A DNA stretch of 40,400 nucleotides, taken from contig NZ_JALGQH010000043.1 in NCBI RefSeq assembly GCF_022810305.1, forward strand, positions 1 to 40,400. The letters are read 5' to 3'. Shown here one piece after another: positions 29,388-39,418 of this stretch (positions are counted from its first letter, which is position 1; every line of letters begins with the position of its first letter). The notes under the pieces were generated by a model. That model was given only the letters and a program-made list of their open reading frames with translations. It had not been told where the DNA came from and ran no database searches. The position numbers were made by a program, and so were the translations under genes. The stretch comes from Rhodococcus sp. ARC_M6. GTDB taxonomy: Bacteria > Actinomycetota > Actinomycetes > Mycobacteriales > Mycobacteriaceae.

Positions 29388-30896
29388 ATGCCTGAATCGA
29401 CGATCGACTCGCCCACCTCTACCGACGGGCGCTCGTTCATCGACCTCGGAATCCCCGCCGTGATGGTGCATGCTTTGCGCCGCAGTGGGATTGATGCCCC
29501 GTTCCCCATCCAGGCCGCAACCATCCCTGATGTTCTTGCCGGCCGTGACGTCCTCGGACGCGGTGCGACGGGTTCCGGAAAGACTTTGGCCTTCGGGCTT
29601 CCGATGCTGGTTCGCCTCAAAGGTGGGGCGAGCAAACGGAATCGTCCGCGCGGTTTGGTGCTCGCTCCCACCCGCGAACTTGCGATCCAGATTCACAAAG
29701 CACTCGATGACGCGGCAACCGAGGTCGGTTTGCGCGTTGCCAGTGCGGTGGGCGGTGTCCCGATCAAGCGTCAGGCCGACATCCTGGCCCGCGGTGTCGA
29801 TCTGCTGATCGCCACTCCCGGACGGTTACTCGATCTGGTCGAGCAGAAGTCGGTACTCCTCGACGACGTCGTGATCACCACCATCGACGAGGCCGACCAC
29901 ATGGCTGACATGGGGTTCATCGACGAGGTCGCGAAGATTCTTGATACGACTCCGAAAGATGGTCAACGCCTTCTCTTTTCGGCAACCCTGGACGGTAAGG
30001 TCGACGATCTGGTCGCCGGTTACCTGCGCAATCCGGCATCGCATTCCACAGCTCCCCCGGTAGCCACCGTGTCGACGATGGACCATCACCTGCTCTTCGT
30101 GGACCCGGTGGACAAGAGATCCGTTGTCGCCCACGTCGCTTCGCGTGCCGGGCGCACCATTATGTTCGTCAAGACCAAGCACGGAGTGGATCGTCTGGCT
30201 CAGCAGCTGCATTTGATCGGTGTGTCTGCCGGATCTCTGCACGGAGGTAAGACGCAGAACAACCGAACCAAGACTCTCGCCTCCTTCTCCGACGGCACCA
30301 CGCCCGTACTGGTTGCCACCGATGTCGCTGCCCGCGGCATCCATGTCGACGACGTCACCCTCGTTGTCCATGTCGACCCGCCTGCAGAGGCAAAGGACTA
30401 CCTGCACCGCGCCGGTCGCACCGCCCGCGCTGGTGAATCGGGTGTTGTGGTCACCATCGTCACCGACGACGAGCGCGAAACCGTCGAAAAGCTCACCAAA
30501 GCGGCGGGCGTGAAGGTGCACAGCGTGCGTGTTCGCCCGAATGATCTCGAGCTCACCCGCATTACCGGAGCGATGGAACCGACGGGCATTCCCGTTGCAG
30601 CGCCGGACACCACGGTCGAGGTCCAGCACACAGCTAAGCGTGGCCGTCAGGAACACGACACCGCGGGCCGCACCGCAGTCGGTGGCCGCATGAAGAAGGA
30701 AGGCGACAAGCGCGCCGCACCTTCGCGTCGGGTCAGCGATCCCAAGAGTGTGAAGAAGATCCGTGCGGACGGCACGCCTGTCCCCACTCGGGCGGAGCGT
30801 TTGGCATCCAAGGGCCTGACACCGCGCCGCGGAACGGGCATGCCCAACTCTGGTCGCCCAACCGCCGGAAAAGCTGGCGGCAAACGCGCACACTGA
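29388..30896 (+). CDS. DEAD-box RNA helicase (second copy)
   Basis: A 502-residue helicase with the Q motif APFPIQAATIP, ATGSGKT (60-66), PTRELAIQ, DEADHMADMG, FSATLDG and [13 protein letters not shown]. It is clearly paralogous to the helicase 3.8 kb upstream, sharing LTRITGAxxPTG after the core, but its tail is short, basic and Lys/Arg-rich (KRGRQEH, SVKKIRADGTP, GLTPRRGTG) without GYQG repeats. That suggests a different RNA target or partner. It is followed after 5 bases by the DMT transporter, so the two are probably co-transcribed. Confidence 0.93.
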   Translation: MPESTIDSPTSTDGRSFIDLGIPAVMVHALRRSGIDAPFPIQAATIPDVLAGRDVLGRGATGSGKTLAFGLPMLVRLKGGASKRNRPRGLVLAPTRELAIQIHKALDDAATEVGLRVASAVGGVPIKRQADILARGVDLLIATPGRLLDLVEQKSVLLDDVVITTIDEADHMADMGFIDEVAKILDTTPKDGQRLLFSATLDGKVDDLVAGYLRNPASHSTAPPVATVSTMDHHLLFVDPVDKRSVVAHVASRAGRTIMFVKTKHGVDRLAQQLHLIGVSAGSLHGGKTQNNRTKTLASFSDGTTPVLVATDVAARGIHVDDVTLVVHVDPPAEAKDYLHRAGRTARAGESGVVVTIVTDDERETVEKLTKAAGVKVHSVRVRPNDLELTRITGAMEPTGIPVAAPDTTVEVQHTAKRGRQEHDTAGRTAVGGRMKKEGDKRAAPSRRVSDPKSVKKIRADGTPVPTRAERLASKGLTPRRGTGMPNSGRPTAGKAGGKRAH

Positions 30897-30901
30897 GATC
30901 T

Positions 30902-31783
30902 ATGGGCGATCTACCACTGATCTCGATAATCTGTGCTCTTGCTGCCGCACTGCTGTTCGCATGTGCTTCGGTGGCCCAACAGCGGGCCGCGTCGGCGGTA
31001 GCGGAAGACGAGGCGCTGGTCGCGTCGTTGATTCGGAGTCCGCGCTGGTGGGCGGGTCTGCTCGGCGACGGCGGCGGGTACGTCATGCAGGCGTTGGCGC
31101 TCTCGCTCGGTTCGGTGTTGGTGGTCCAGCCGCTGATCGTGTCGTCGCTGCTGTTCGCACTGCCGTTGTCCGCGAAGTTCTCGGGTATCCGGATCACTCG
31201 ATATGCGTGGTCCTGTGCCGTCATGCTGGCTATTGCGTTGGCGGTGTTCTTGGTTGTCGGTGACCCCACCGAAGGCAACAGCAATGCTGCCTTCTCGGAT
31301 TGGATTGCGCCGCTGGCACTTACGGTGGGCTTCGCGGTTGTCGCCACCATCGCCGGGTTGTCGAAACTCGATGCCGGCTGGCGTGCATTGCTCCTAGGTG
31401 CGGCCGCGGGCATCTTCTTCGGCGTTGCGGTTGCCTTCACCAAGTACGTGACCGATCTGCTCGGGCACGGATTGACCGGAGTCCTCAGCGCGTGGCAAAC
31501 CTGGGCGTTGATCGCATCCGGGGCTGTCGGCGTCTACCTACAGCAACGAGCATTCCAAGTGGGCCCGTTGTCGGCGTCGTTGCCGGCCTTGACCATCGCT
31601 GAGCCCATCGCGGCGATCTTCCTGGGAATGACGGTGCTCGACGAGAGGCTCCGTGTCGACGGTCCGGGAATTGCCCTCATCGGGTGCGCGGTGGCGGTCA
31701 TGATCTTCACGACCATCGCGCTCTCGCGGTCGCAAGGCCGCGAAACACCCGGCGTAACTGCGCCGTCGCCGGTAGTCTCGTGA
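30902..31783 (+). CDS. DMT/EamA-type membrane transporter
   Basis: A 293-residue protein with nine or ten hydrophobic helices and little else. The halves begin LISIICALAAALLFACASVA and LLLGAAAGIFFGVAVAFTKY, a repeat typical of drug/metabolite transporters, and the end IAEPIAAIFLGMTVLDERLR matches the conserved EamA P-x-x-A...E-x-L segment. The substrate is unknown. It lies five bases after the helicase gene and three before guaB1, so it belongs to a compact transcript; that closeness gives no clear functional link. Confidence 0.85.
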   Translation: MGDLPLISIICALAAALLFACASVAQQRAASAVAEDEALVASLIRSPRWWAGLLGDGGGYVMQALALSLGSVLVVQPLIVSSLLFALPLSAKFSGIRITRYAWSCAVMLAIALAVFLVVGDPTEGNSNAAFSDWIAPLALTVGFAVVATIAGLSKLDAGWRALLLGAAAGIFFGVAVAFTKYVTDLLGHGLTGVLSAWQTWALIASGAVGVYLQQRAFQVGPLSASLPALTIAEPIAAIFLGMTVLDERLRVDGPGIALIGCAVAVMIFTTIALSRSQGRETPGVTAPSPVVS

Positions 31784-33223
<1,440 letters not shown>

Positions 33224-33241
33224 GACGCAGGTAATGCCGAT

Positions 33242-33279
33242 CGGCGGGTGCTCCGGTCCCAATACCGGAGCACCCGCCG
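33242..33279 (+). terminator. Terminator of guaB1
   Basis: GGCGGGTGCTCCGGT (33243-33257) pairs perfectly with ACCGGAGCACCCGCC (33264-33278), loop CCCAAT; C33242/G33279 extends the stem. It lies 19 bp beyond the stop codon. No T-run follows, as is common in actinobacteria. Confidence 0.87.
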
Positions 33280-33387
33280 GTATCATTGGACTCGGAAACA
33301 TAAAGAAAACTCGGTCGGGAGCCCTACGGGTAACCCGACCGAGTCCGCTAGAGCCGAGAATTCTTCGGCCTCGACGAGAGGAACCCG
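33280..33387 (+). promoter_or_regulatory. Structured leader upstream of the CorC/HlyC gene pair
   Basis: After the guaB1 terminator the gap holds ACTCGGTCGGG (33309-33319)/CCCGACCGAGT (33334-33344), an 11-bp stem with a 14-base loop containing CCCTACGGG. GCCGA/TCGGC around GAATTC follows at about 33353-33369. Together they look like a structured RNA leader. I compared it by eye with M-box, yybP-ykoY and ydaO consensus features and found no match, so the class is unknown. Confidence 0.4.
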
Positions 33388-33537
33388 GTGCCCGAGGCAC
33401 CCACACACTTACCCGGCGCAACACCCGTCGTCATATCCGAGGAATCATCCGATTCCGCTGGTTCGGAGGGCTCCTCTAGCGAGCCGGGAGACAAACCCGG
33501 CGCGCTCCGCTCACGCTCAATTCTCAGGTGGCGATGA
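33388..33537 (+). CDS. Candidate small leader ORF (49 aa)
   Basis: GTG 33388 is preceded by GAGAGGAACCCG and opens a 49-codon frame (MPEAPTHLPGATPVVISEES, then Ser/Glu-rich, ending LRSRSILRWR) whose TGA at 33535-33537 lies three bases before the ATG of the CorC/HlyC gene. The tight spacing suggests translational coupling or a regulatory leader peptide. The composition is low-complexity (SDSAGSEGSSSEPGDKPG) and an internal hairpin GCCGGG/CCCGGC overlaps it, so it may be only a by-product of a structured leader. No family recognised. Confidence 0.4.
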   Translation: MPEAPTHLPGATPVVISEESSDSAGSEGSSSEPGDKPGALRSRSILRWR

Positions 33538-33540
33538 CCC

Positions 33541-34920
33541 ATGGACATCGTTTTCACCATTCTCAGCCTGCTCGGCTTCGTTGCCCTGACTGCAGGCACC
33601 GCCCTCTTCGTGGCGGCAGAATTCTCCCTCACTGCTCTCGAACGCAGCACTGTCGACGAAGCAGCACGTAACGGCGATCGTCGTTCGCGTCAGGTTCAGC
33701 ACGCGCACAAGACACTCTCGTTCCAGTTGTCCGGCGCGCAACTCGGCATCACGATTACAACGCTCATCACCGGTTACCTCGCCGAACCTGTTCTGGCCCG
33801 CTTCATCACCCCGGTAGCGAAGGCCATCGGACTGAGTGAATCCGCATCCTCCACAACATCATTGGTGATCGCGCTGGTCCTCGCCACGTCGTTCTCGATG
33901 ATCTTCGGTGAGCTTGTCCCCAAAAACTTGGCGATCTCCAAGCCGATGCCCACCGCGCGTGCGACCGCCGGCATGCAGGCCGGGTTCTCACTGATCTTCC
34001 GGTGGGCAATCAACGGACTCAACGGAGCCGCAAACTGGATCGTGCGCCGCATGGGCATCGAGCCTGCGGAGGAACTGCGCTCCGCACGGTCGCCTCAGGA
34101 ACTCGGCTCACTGGTTCGGACGTCGGCGCAACGCGGTTCGATCGACAAGGGCACCGCGCTCCTGGTCGATCGGTCACTGCAGTTCGGTGAACGCACCGCA
34201 GAAGAATTGATGACTCCGCGAGTGAAGATCGAATCGTTGGAACTCTCCGACACCGTCGCGGATCTGATCGTGACAGCGTCACGGACCGGCTACTCACGGT
34301 TCCCCGTCGTGCGCGGCGACCTGGACGACACCGTCGGCGTCGTCCACATCAAGCACGCGTTCACCGTTCCGGCGGACCGTCGTCGTACGACGCGAGTCGA
34401 CACCCTGGCCCAGCGCGTCCCCGTCGTACCGTCGAGCCTCGATGGTGACGCCGTCATGGAACGCATCCGTTCCGACGGCATGCAGGTAGCACTCGTGGTG
34501 GACGAGTACGGCGGAACTGCCGGAATCGTCACCATGGAAGACCTCATCGAGGAAATCGTCGGCGACGTGCGAGACGAGCACGACGAGCCCGAATTGGACG
34601 TGGGACGCGCCGGCGACGGCTGGTCCTGCTCCGGTCTCCTGCGTATCGACGAGGTCAACTCGGCTACCGGATATACGGCGCCCGAAGGCGACTACGACAC
34701 GCTCGGCGGATTGGTGCTCACCGAATTGGGTCGCATCCCCGAGGAAGGTGATGAAGTCGAATTGCCTGACGTCGATTCCTCGGGCGATCATCGCGGAAAG
34801 TGGATAGCGCGGGTGACCAGCATGGACGGCCGACGTATCGACCGCGTGACCATCACCCCGGTACCGGGAGAGGTCGAACCCGAATCCGCTGACAACAAGA
34901 AGGAGTCCGACGATGAATAA
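33541..34920 (+). CDS. CorC/HlyC-family membrane protein with CBS domains (CNNM-like), first copy
   Basis: A 459-residue protein. A DUF21/CNNM membrane domain occupies about residues 1-190 (VALTAGTALFVAAEFSLTAL, SGAQLGITITTLITGYLAEP, MIFGELVPKNLAISKP). Paired CBS domains follow (MTPRVKIESLELSDTVADLI and VALVVDEYGGTAGIVTMEDL, then IEEIVGDVRDE), then a CorC-associated C-terminal domain and an acidic tail. The 'hemolysin' names in databases are historical; the family is linked to Mg2+/divalent cation export. The next gene is a shorter paralog overlapping by 8 bases, so the two proteins probably work together. It corresponds to the Rv1842c/Rv1841c pair in M. tuberculosis, from memory. Confidence 0.92.
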   Translation: MDIVFTILSLLGFVALTAGTALFVAAEFSLTALERSTVDEAARNGDRRSRQVQHAHKTLSFQLSGAQLGITITTLITGYLAEPVLARFITPVAKAIGLSESASSTTSLVIALVLATSFSMIFGELVPKNLAISKPMPTARATAGMQAGFSLIFRWAINGLNGAANWIVRRMGIEPAEELRSARSPQELGSLVRTSAQRGSIDKGTALLVDRSLQFGERTAEELMTPRVKIESLELSDTVADLIVTASRTGYSRFPVVRGDLDDTVGVVHIKHAFTVPADRRRTTRVDTLAQRVPVVPSSLDGDAVMERIRSDGMQVALVVDEYGGTAGIVTMEDLIEEIVGDVRDEHDEPELDVGRAGDGWSCSGLLRIDEVNSATGYTAPEGDYDTLGGLVLTELGRIPEEGDEVELPDVDSSGDHRGKWIARVTSMDGRRIDRVTITPVPGEVEPESADNKKESDDE

Positions 34921-36001
34921 CCTCTTCGGCGTTCTCCTCACCGTCGTACTGTTGGCCGCCAACGCCTTCTTCGTCGCAGCGGAATTCGCACTGATCTCCG
35001 CCCGACGTGACCGCCTCGAAGCGTTGGTCGCTCAAGGCAAGAAACGCGCGCTGACCGTCATCAAGGCCGGTGAAAACCTGTCGCTGATGCTTGCCGCCGC
35101 GCAGTTGGGCATCACGATCTGTTCGATCCTGCTCGGTAAAGTCGCCGAGCCTGCCATCGCGCATCTCCTCGAGGTGCCGATGGAAGCCGTCGGCCTGCCC
35201 GACGGTCTGCTGCATCCGATTTCATTTGCCATCGCTCTGTCGCTGGTGGTTGTTCTTCACATCCTGCTCGGCGAGATGGTTCCGAAAAATATCGCCCTGG
35301 CCGGGCCGGAGAAGTCCGCGATGTTGCTGATTCCGGTGCACCTGGCGTTTCTCAAAGTTGCTCGACCGCTCATCTCGTTCTACAACCTCTGTGCAAACGG
35401 AACACTGAAGCTTCTGCGGGTCGAGCCGAAGGACGAACTCGACGTCACAGTTTCAGCAGTCGAGTTGTCCGCGATGATCGGCGAATCACGATCCGAAGGT
35501 CTCATCGACGCCGAAGAACACCGGAGGTTGACGCAGGCCCTCGAATCGACTGATCGCACCGTCTCCGAGGTTCTCATTCCCCTCGACAAGGTGCGCACCA
35601 TCCCGCTGACGCCGTCCGGCACCACGCTGGGCGACATCGAGCGGGCTGTCATCGAGACGGGCTACTCGCGGTACCCCGTCCGGGCAACCGACGGCACTCT
35701 CGCCGGATATGTTCACCTCAAGGACGTGCTCGACGAGGTACTCGACGAAGCAGCCGGCCCCGACACCGTCGTTCCGACGTCGGATATCCGTCCCCTGCCC
35801 ATCATTCCGCTCAGCACCCCACTGGCCGAAGCACTGGCAGGACTGCGCCGGGCAAGCTCGCACCTCGGTGCGGTCACCGACGCCGACGGCATTGTCATCG
35901 GCATCGTCGCCCTCGAAGATCTCCTCGAGGAGTACGTCGGAACAGTTCGCGACGGCACTCACCGCGGAACCGATGCTGTTCCCGGACAACGGAACAACTG
36001 A
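34913..36001 (+). CDS. CorC/HlyC-family membrane protein with CBS domains, second copy
   Basis: A 362-residue paralog of the preceding protein. It has the same DUF21 landmarks (AANAFFVAAEFALISARRDR, AAAQLGITICSILLGKVAEP, LLGEMVPKNIALAGPEKSAM) and CBS pair (LIPLDKVRTIPLTPSGTTLG; VTDADGIVIGIVALEDLLEE) but lacks the C-terminal CorC-associated domain. The start overlaps the first copy by 8 bases, so coupled translation and a heteromeric complex are likely. The two copies differ enough that the duplication is old. Confidence 0.92.
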   Translation: MNNLFGVLLTVVLLAANAFFVAAEFALISARRDRLEALVAQGKKRALTVIKAGENLSLMLAAAQLGITICSILLGKVAEPAIAHLLEVPMEAVGLPDGLLHPISFAIALSLVVVLHILLGEMVPKNIALAGPEKSAMLLIPVHLAFLKVARPLISFYNLCANGTLKLLRVEPKDELDVTVSAVELSAMIGESRSEGLIDAEEHRRLTQALESTDRTVSEVLIPLDKVRTIPLTPSGTTLGDIERAVIETGYSRYPVRATDGTLAGYVHLKDVLDEVLDEAAGPDTVVPTSDIRPLPIIPLSTPLAEALAGLRRASSHLGAVTDADGIVIGIVALEDLLEEYVGTVRDGTHRGTDAVPGQRNN

Positions 36002-36004
36002 CCC

Positions 36005-36883
36005 ATGACACGTTCGGTGGCAACACTCGCACTCGCGCACAGCGAGTGGACGGCCCGGCAAGCACTCCATTTCGACAAGGTGGAGCAGCTTGTCGGGCCG
36101 CACCGAGCGCGTCGTAGTGCCGGGATCTCGCACCCCGTGCACGACTTTCTGTTCACGTATTACAACTTCAAGCCCGCCCAATTGCGGCGTTGGCATCCCG
36201 GGTACGGCGTGGCTTTGGAAAACGGTTCCTCGTACGCCGAGTTCTCCGGATATCGCGTCGATGAATCAGGTTGTGCAACCGTCGACGACTCCGTGTTGGA
36301 GCGTCGACGCAACACCGTCGAATTCGTGTGGAATCTCCTGAGCCGAACTGCCACTCGCCCTGCCGTTCTGGGATGCTTCGGCCTCCACGAATGGGCGATG
36401 GTCTACCGCGGCGGTGAGGAAGCAATCCGTCACCAGGCAGTTCCCCTTCGGCTCGGGTTCGCCGGTACCGACGCCGTCGTAGAGTCCTTGCCGCTCAAAT
36501 GCACACACTTCGACGCATTCCGGTTCTTCACACCCGATGCTGCGCCCAAGAATGCCTTGACCCTGGTCCGGGACACGCAGATCGACTACGAGCAGCCCGG
36601 TTGCCTACATGCCGGTATGGACCTCTACAAATGGGCATTCAAACTATTGCCGCTGGTCGATTCGGATTTGGTGATGAAGTGCTTCGAGCACGCACTTCTG
36701 GCCCGCGAACTCGACATGCGCGCCAGCCCCTACGATCTGAGCGAATACGGGTATTCCCCGATTGCGATCGAAACTCCGGCCGGCCGCGCCGAGTACGTTC
36801 GTCAGCAACAGCAGCTGGCTGATCGGGCACTACCGCTGCGGGCCGCTCTGACGCAGCAGTGCCAAGTTCTGCTCGAGATGTAA
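36005..36883 (+). CDS. Conserved actinobacterial protein (often labelled 3-methyladenine DNA glycosylase)
   Basis: A 292-residue soluble protein rich in aromatics and histidines: HPVHDFLFTYYNFKPAQLRR, WHPGYGVALE, FGLHEWAMVYRG, LKCTHFDAFRFFTPDA, QPGCLHAGMDLYKWAFKL. Close actinobacterial homologs are commonly annotated as 3-methyladenine DNA glycosylase, but I see neither a helix-hairpin-helix-GPD signature nor the AAG/MPG fold motifs, so that label is doubtful. The many conserved His, Cys, Asp and Trp residues suggest a metal-dependent or haem-type enzyme instead; this is inference. It begins three bases after the CorC/HlyC gene, so it is probably in the same transcript. Confidence 0.7.
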   Translation: MTRSVATLALAHSEWTARQALHFDKVEQLVGPHRARRSAGISHPVHDFLFTYYNFKPAQLRRWHPGYGVALENGSSYAEFSGYRVDESGCATVDDSVLERRRNTVEFVWNLLSRTATRPAVLGCFGLHEWAMVYRGGEEAIRHQAVPLRLGFAGTDAVVESLPLKCTHFDAFRFFTPDAAPKNALTLVRDTQIDYEQPGCLHAGMDLYKWAFKLLPLVDSDLVMKCFEHALLARELDMRASPYDLSEYGYSPIAIETPAGRAEYVRQQQQLADRALPLRAALTQQCQVLLEM

Positions 36884-36912
36884 CGCACTGTCGGTATACG
36901 GGAGGATCACGC

Positions 36913-38304
36913 ATGGAGCATGGGTACGGGTTCTATCTGGACGAGTATCTGCGCGATGTCGGACTACAGGTCGACAACCGCCGCGAGTTTATCGAATGCC
37001 CTGATTCCGCGGGATACCTCTCGGCGCATCTTCCCGTGTTCGATCTGGCTGCGGGTTCGGTGGCAGCCTTTGCTTCGGCGATCGATCGCGCGACCGTGCG
37101 TAATCGTCCACAAGTTCACGATGTAGGCGGAAACCCGCGAGTTGACGCAAGTTCTGTGCACTCGAGCACGGGAAGCGCCCGCTGGAAACTCGATCCGCAA
37201 CGAATTGCCGCCTCCTTCACCAGCGACCGACTACTGCGGATAGGCGGTCAGCCCGTTGACGCGTTCTCGCAATACTCCGGCTTCTTTGCCGCCCGTGACG
37301 GCTGGCTACGCACCCACGGAAACTATCCGCACCATCGGGACCGCCTCCTCACGATCCTCGAACTAGCACCGGGCGCCTCCAAAGCGGAAGTCGCGCACCG
37401 CATATCCGCAAGGGATGCGATAGAGATCGAGCAGGCCGCTGCCGAGAACGGTGCCATTGCAGTGCGCGTGCGCACCGAGAACGAATGGCGGTTGAGCGAG
37501 CAGTCCGCTGCGGCACGGTCGGCGCCGCTTGTATCCATTCGGGACAGGGCCGCTGGAGCGCCACGGGAGCGTCCGACGCGTTTCCGTGTTCTCGACCTCA
37601 CGCGTGTCATTGCCGGTCCGGTCGCGACGCGTGCCCTTGCGCTTCTCGGCGCCGACGTCTTACGCATCGATCCCCCGGTTATCCCCGAAATCGAATGGCA
37701 GCACCTCGACACCGGTCAAGGGAAGCGCTCAGCTGTCCTCGATCTGAAGAACGCCGACGGGTTGGCAATTTTCCGGAACCTTCTAGGGAGCGCTGACGTG
37801 CTGGTCACGGGCTACCGGCCCGGCGCAATCGAATCCCTGATCGGGCAAGAACTCCCCGCGCACTTGATACACGGACGTGTCAGCGCATGGGGCTGGGACG
37901 GACCGTGGGCGGATCGGCGCGGATTCGACTCCATCGTTCAGGCTGCATCGGGAATTTCGTTCCTCGAAGGCGTCGACAAGCCCGGGGCGCTGCCCGCCCA
38001 GGCACTTGATCATGCGACCGGATACTTCCTCGCTGCGGGAATCGTGGATGCACTGACCTTGCGCGCCCAGGACGGTAGCGGACGCGATGTCGACGTAGCT
38101 TTGGCCCGAACCGGGGCGCGACTGCTCGATGCCCCGGGCCGAAACCTCCACCCCGATCCACCCACCGCACCCGGGGAAGACGTCGTCGTCACCCACGGTG
38201 AGGTAACAACAGCCCGGCCGGCGCTCGCCGAATTCGACGATTATCCGGCGCCGCCACATGCGTGGGGAACTGATCAGCTGACTTGGTTCGACCGTTCTCC
38301 GTAG
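36913..38304 (+). CDS. CaiB/BaiF-type (family III) CoA-transferase
   Basis: A 463-residue protein. The start at 36913 follows GGGAGGATCACGC; the longer frame from 36859 overlaps the previous gene and lacks a ribosome site. The family III core begins near residue 225: FRVLDLTRVIAGPVATRALA, LLGADVLRIDPP, GKRSAVLDLKNADGLAIFRN, ADVLVTGYRPGAIESLIGQE, AWGWDGPWADRRGFDSIVQA, SGISFLEGVDK, ATGYFLAAGIVDAL. The first 220 residues are a divergent N-terminal half that carries no clear second core. Such enzymes move CoA between carboxylic acids in fatty acid, aromatic or steroid degradation. The acid is unknown. Confidence 0.83.
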   Translation: MEHGYGFYLDEYLRDVGLQVDNRREFIECPDSAGYLSAHLPVFDLAAGSVAAFASAIDRATVRNRPQVHDVGGNPRVDASSVHSSTGSARWKLDPQRIAASFTSDRLLRIGGQPVDAFSQYSGFFAARDGWLRTHGNYPHHRDRLLTILELAPGASKAEVAHRISARDAIEIEQAAAENGAIAVRVRTENEWRLSEQSAAARSAPLVSIRDRAAGAPRERPTRFRVLDLTRVIAGPVATRALALLGADVLRIDPPVIPEIEWQHLDTGQGKRSAVLDLKNADGLAIFRNLLGSADVLVTGYRPGAIESLIGQELPAHLIHGRVSAWGWDGPWADRRGFDSIVQAASGISFLEGVDKPGALPAQALDHATGYFLAAGIVDALTLRAQDGSGRDVDVALARTGARLLDAPGRNLHPDPPTAPGEDVVVTHGEVTTARPALAEFDDYPAPPHAWGTDQLTWFDRSP

Positions 38305-38420
38305 GCCGACGCGGGCGTATCGTGAAGACAGCCGATGAGGCGCGCCTTCATTGCGCCTATCAGTGCGGATGGCTTCTCACACGTGTGACACGGCGAAGTT
38401 GCTCGGTTGGGAGGTTGTCC

Positions 38421-39221
38421 ATGCACGGTAACCCTTCTGGTGGATCGAGCGCATCGCAATTCCTTTCTCCACCAAGGCGTGTGGCAATCGCGGGAGATTG
38501 GCATGCCAATACCCGATACGGCACGGAAGCAATAGCGCACGCGCGCAAACGCAATGCGGATGTTGTGGTCCACCTTGGAGATTTCGGGTTCACCTTCACC
38601 GAGCCCTATCTGAATGCTCTCGACGGTGCGCTCGAGGAACACGATCTTGTCCTCGGATTTGTCGACGGCAACCACGAGAATTTCGACTGGCTACTCGCAC
38701 AACCCATCGCACCGGATGGATTGCGGTATCTACGCGATCGGATCGTTCATCTCCCCCGTGGGTTCCGTTGGTCGTGGGGCGAGACACGTTGCCTGGCAGT
38801 CGGTGGCGCGTACTCGATCGACCGCATTCTCCGGATGCCGGGTAGAGCGTGGTGGCCCCAGGAAGTCTTGACTGCCGACGATGTCCGAGACATCGCCGGG
38901 GCCGGCGGTGCAGACGTCATGTTCTGCCACGACTGCCCCTCCGGCATCACCGGGCCGGCGATGGACCGAGCCCGGTACGGATTCCCGGAGGCAGAACTGT
39001 CTGCCTCCGAAGCGAACCGGGCGAAACTGAGGCAGATCGTCGACGGCGTACGACCCCGTCGCCTCTGGCATGGCCATTTCCACCACCGTTACCAGGCGAT
39101 CCTCGAGGGAATCGACTATCGGACGGTCGTCGACGGACTCGGACGCGACAAGGGTCCGATCGACAACAACATGGTCGTGATCAACCTCGACGACCTAGGG
39201 CGACACCGAATCGTGGGATAG
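38421..39221 (+). CDS. Calcineurin-like metallophosphoesterase
   Basis: A 266-residue protein from ATG 38421, which follows GGGAGG by 6 bases; the longer frame from 38283 overlaps the CoA-transferase. The metal ligands appear in order: GDWHAN (25-30), GDFG (53-56), GNHE (83-86), FCHDC (168-172) and GHFHHR (218-223). This is the full MPE active site for two metal ions. No signal peptide, so cytoplasmic. Substrate (phosphoprotein, nucleotide or phosphodiester) unknown. It lies 117 bp after the CoA-transferase and may have its own promoter. Confidence 0.9.
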   Translation: MHGNPSGGSSASQFLSPPRRVAIAGDWHANTRYGTEAIAHARKRNADVVVHLGDFGFTFTEPYLNALDGALEEHDLVLGFVDGNHENFDWLLAQPIAPDGLRYLRDRIVHLPRGFRWSWGETRCLAVGGAYSIDRILRMPGRAWWPQEVLTADDVRDIAGAGGADVMFCHDCPSGITGPAMDRARYGFPEAELSASEANRAKLRQIVDGVRPRRLWHGHFHHRYQAILEGIDYRTVVDGLGRDKGPIDNNMVVINLDDLGRHRIVG

Positions 39222-39418
39222 GCGTGCCCGTGCACCCTAGGTACACAAAGGGGGCACTTGTGGCCACCAAAATAAAGACTCAATATTGGCCGCAACCGGC
39301 CACACCAAATCACCACGCACGACCGAAATGTCCGATATCTTCCAATCGGTGGTCGCCTTCCCGCGACCGCCCACGCAGCCCGCCAACGGGGTGCGAACAA
39401 CCTGAAGGGCACACATCT

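Noticed and set aside
29826..30893. Long minus-strand open frame of 355 codons
   Set aside because: It is antisense to the second DEAD-box helicase and has no recognisable domain; a typical high-GC shadow.
33280..33387. Assignment of the leader to the M-box, yybP-ykoY or ydaO riboswitch
   Set aside because: The diagnostic conserved loops of these classes, as I remember them, are not visible. Only generic stems can be supported.
36005..36883. Call as 3-methyladenine DNA glycosylase
   Set aside because: No HhH-GPD or AAG-type motif is visible, so the common database label was reported only as doubtful.
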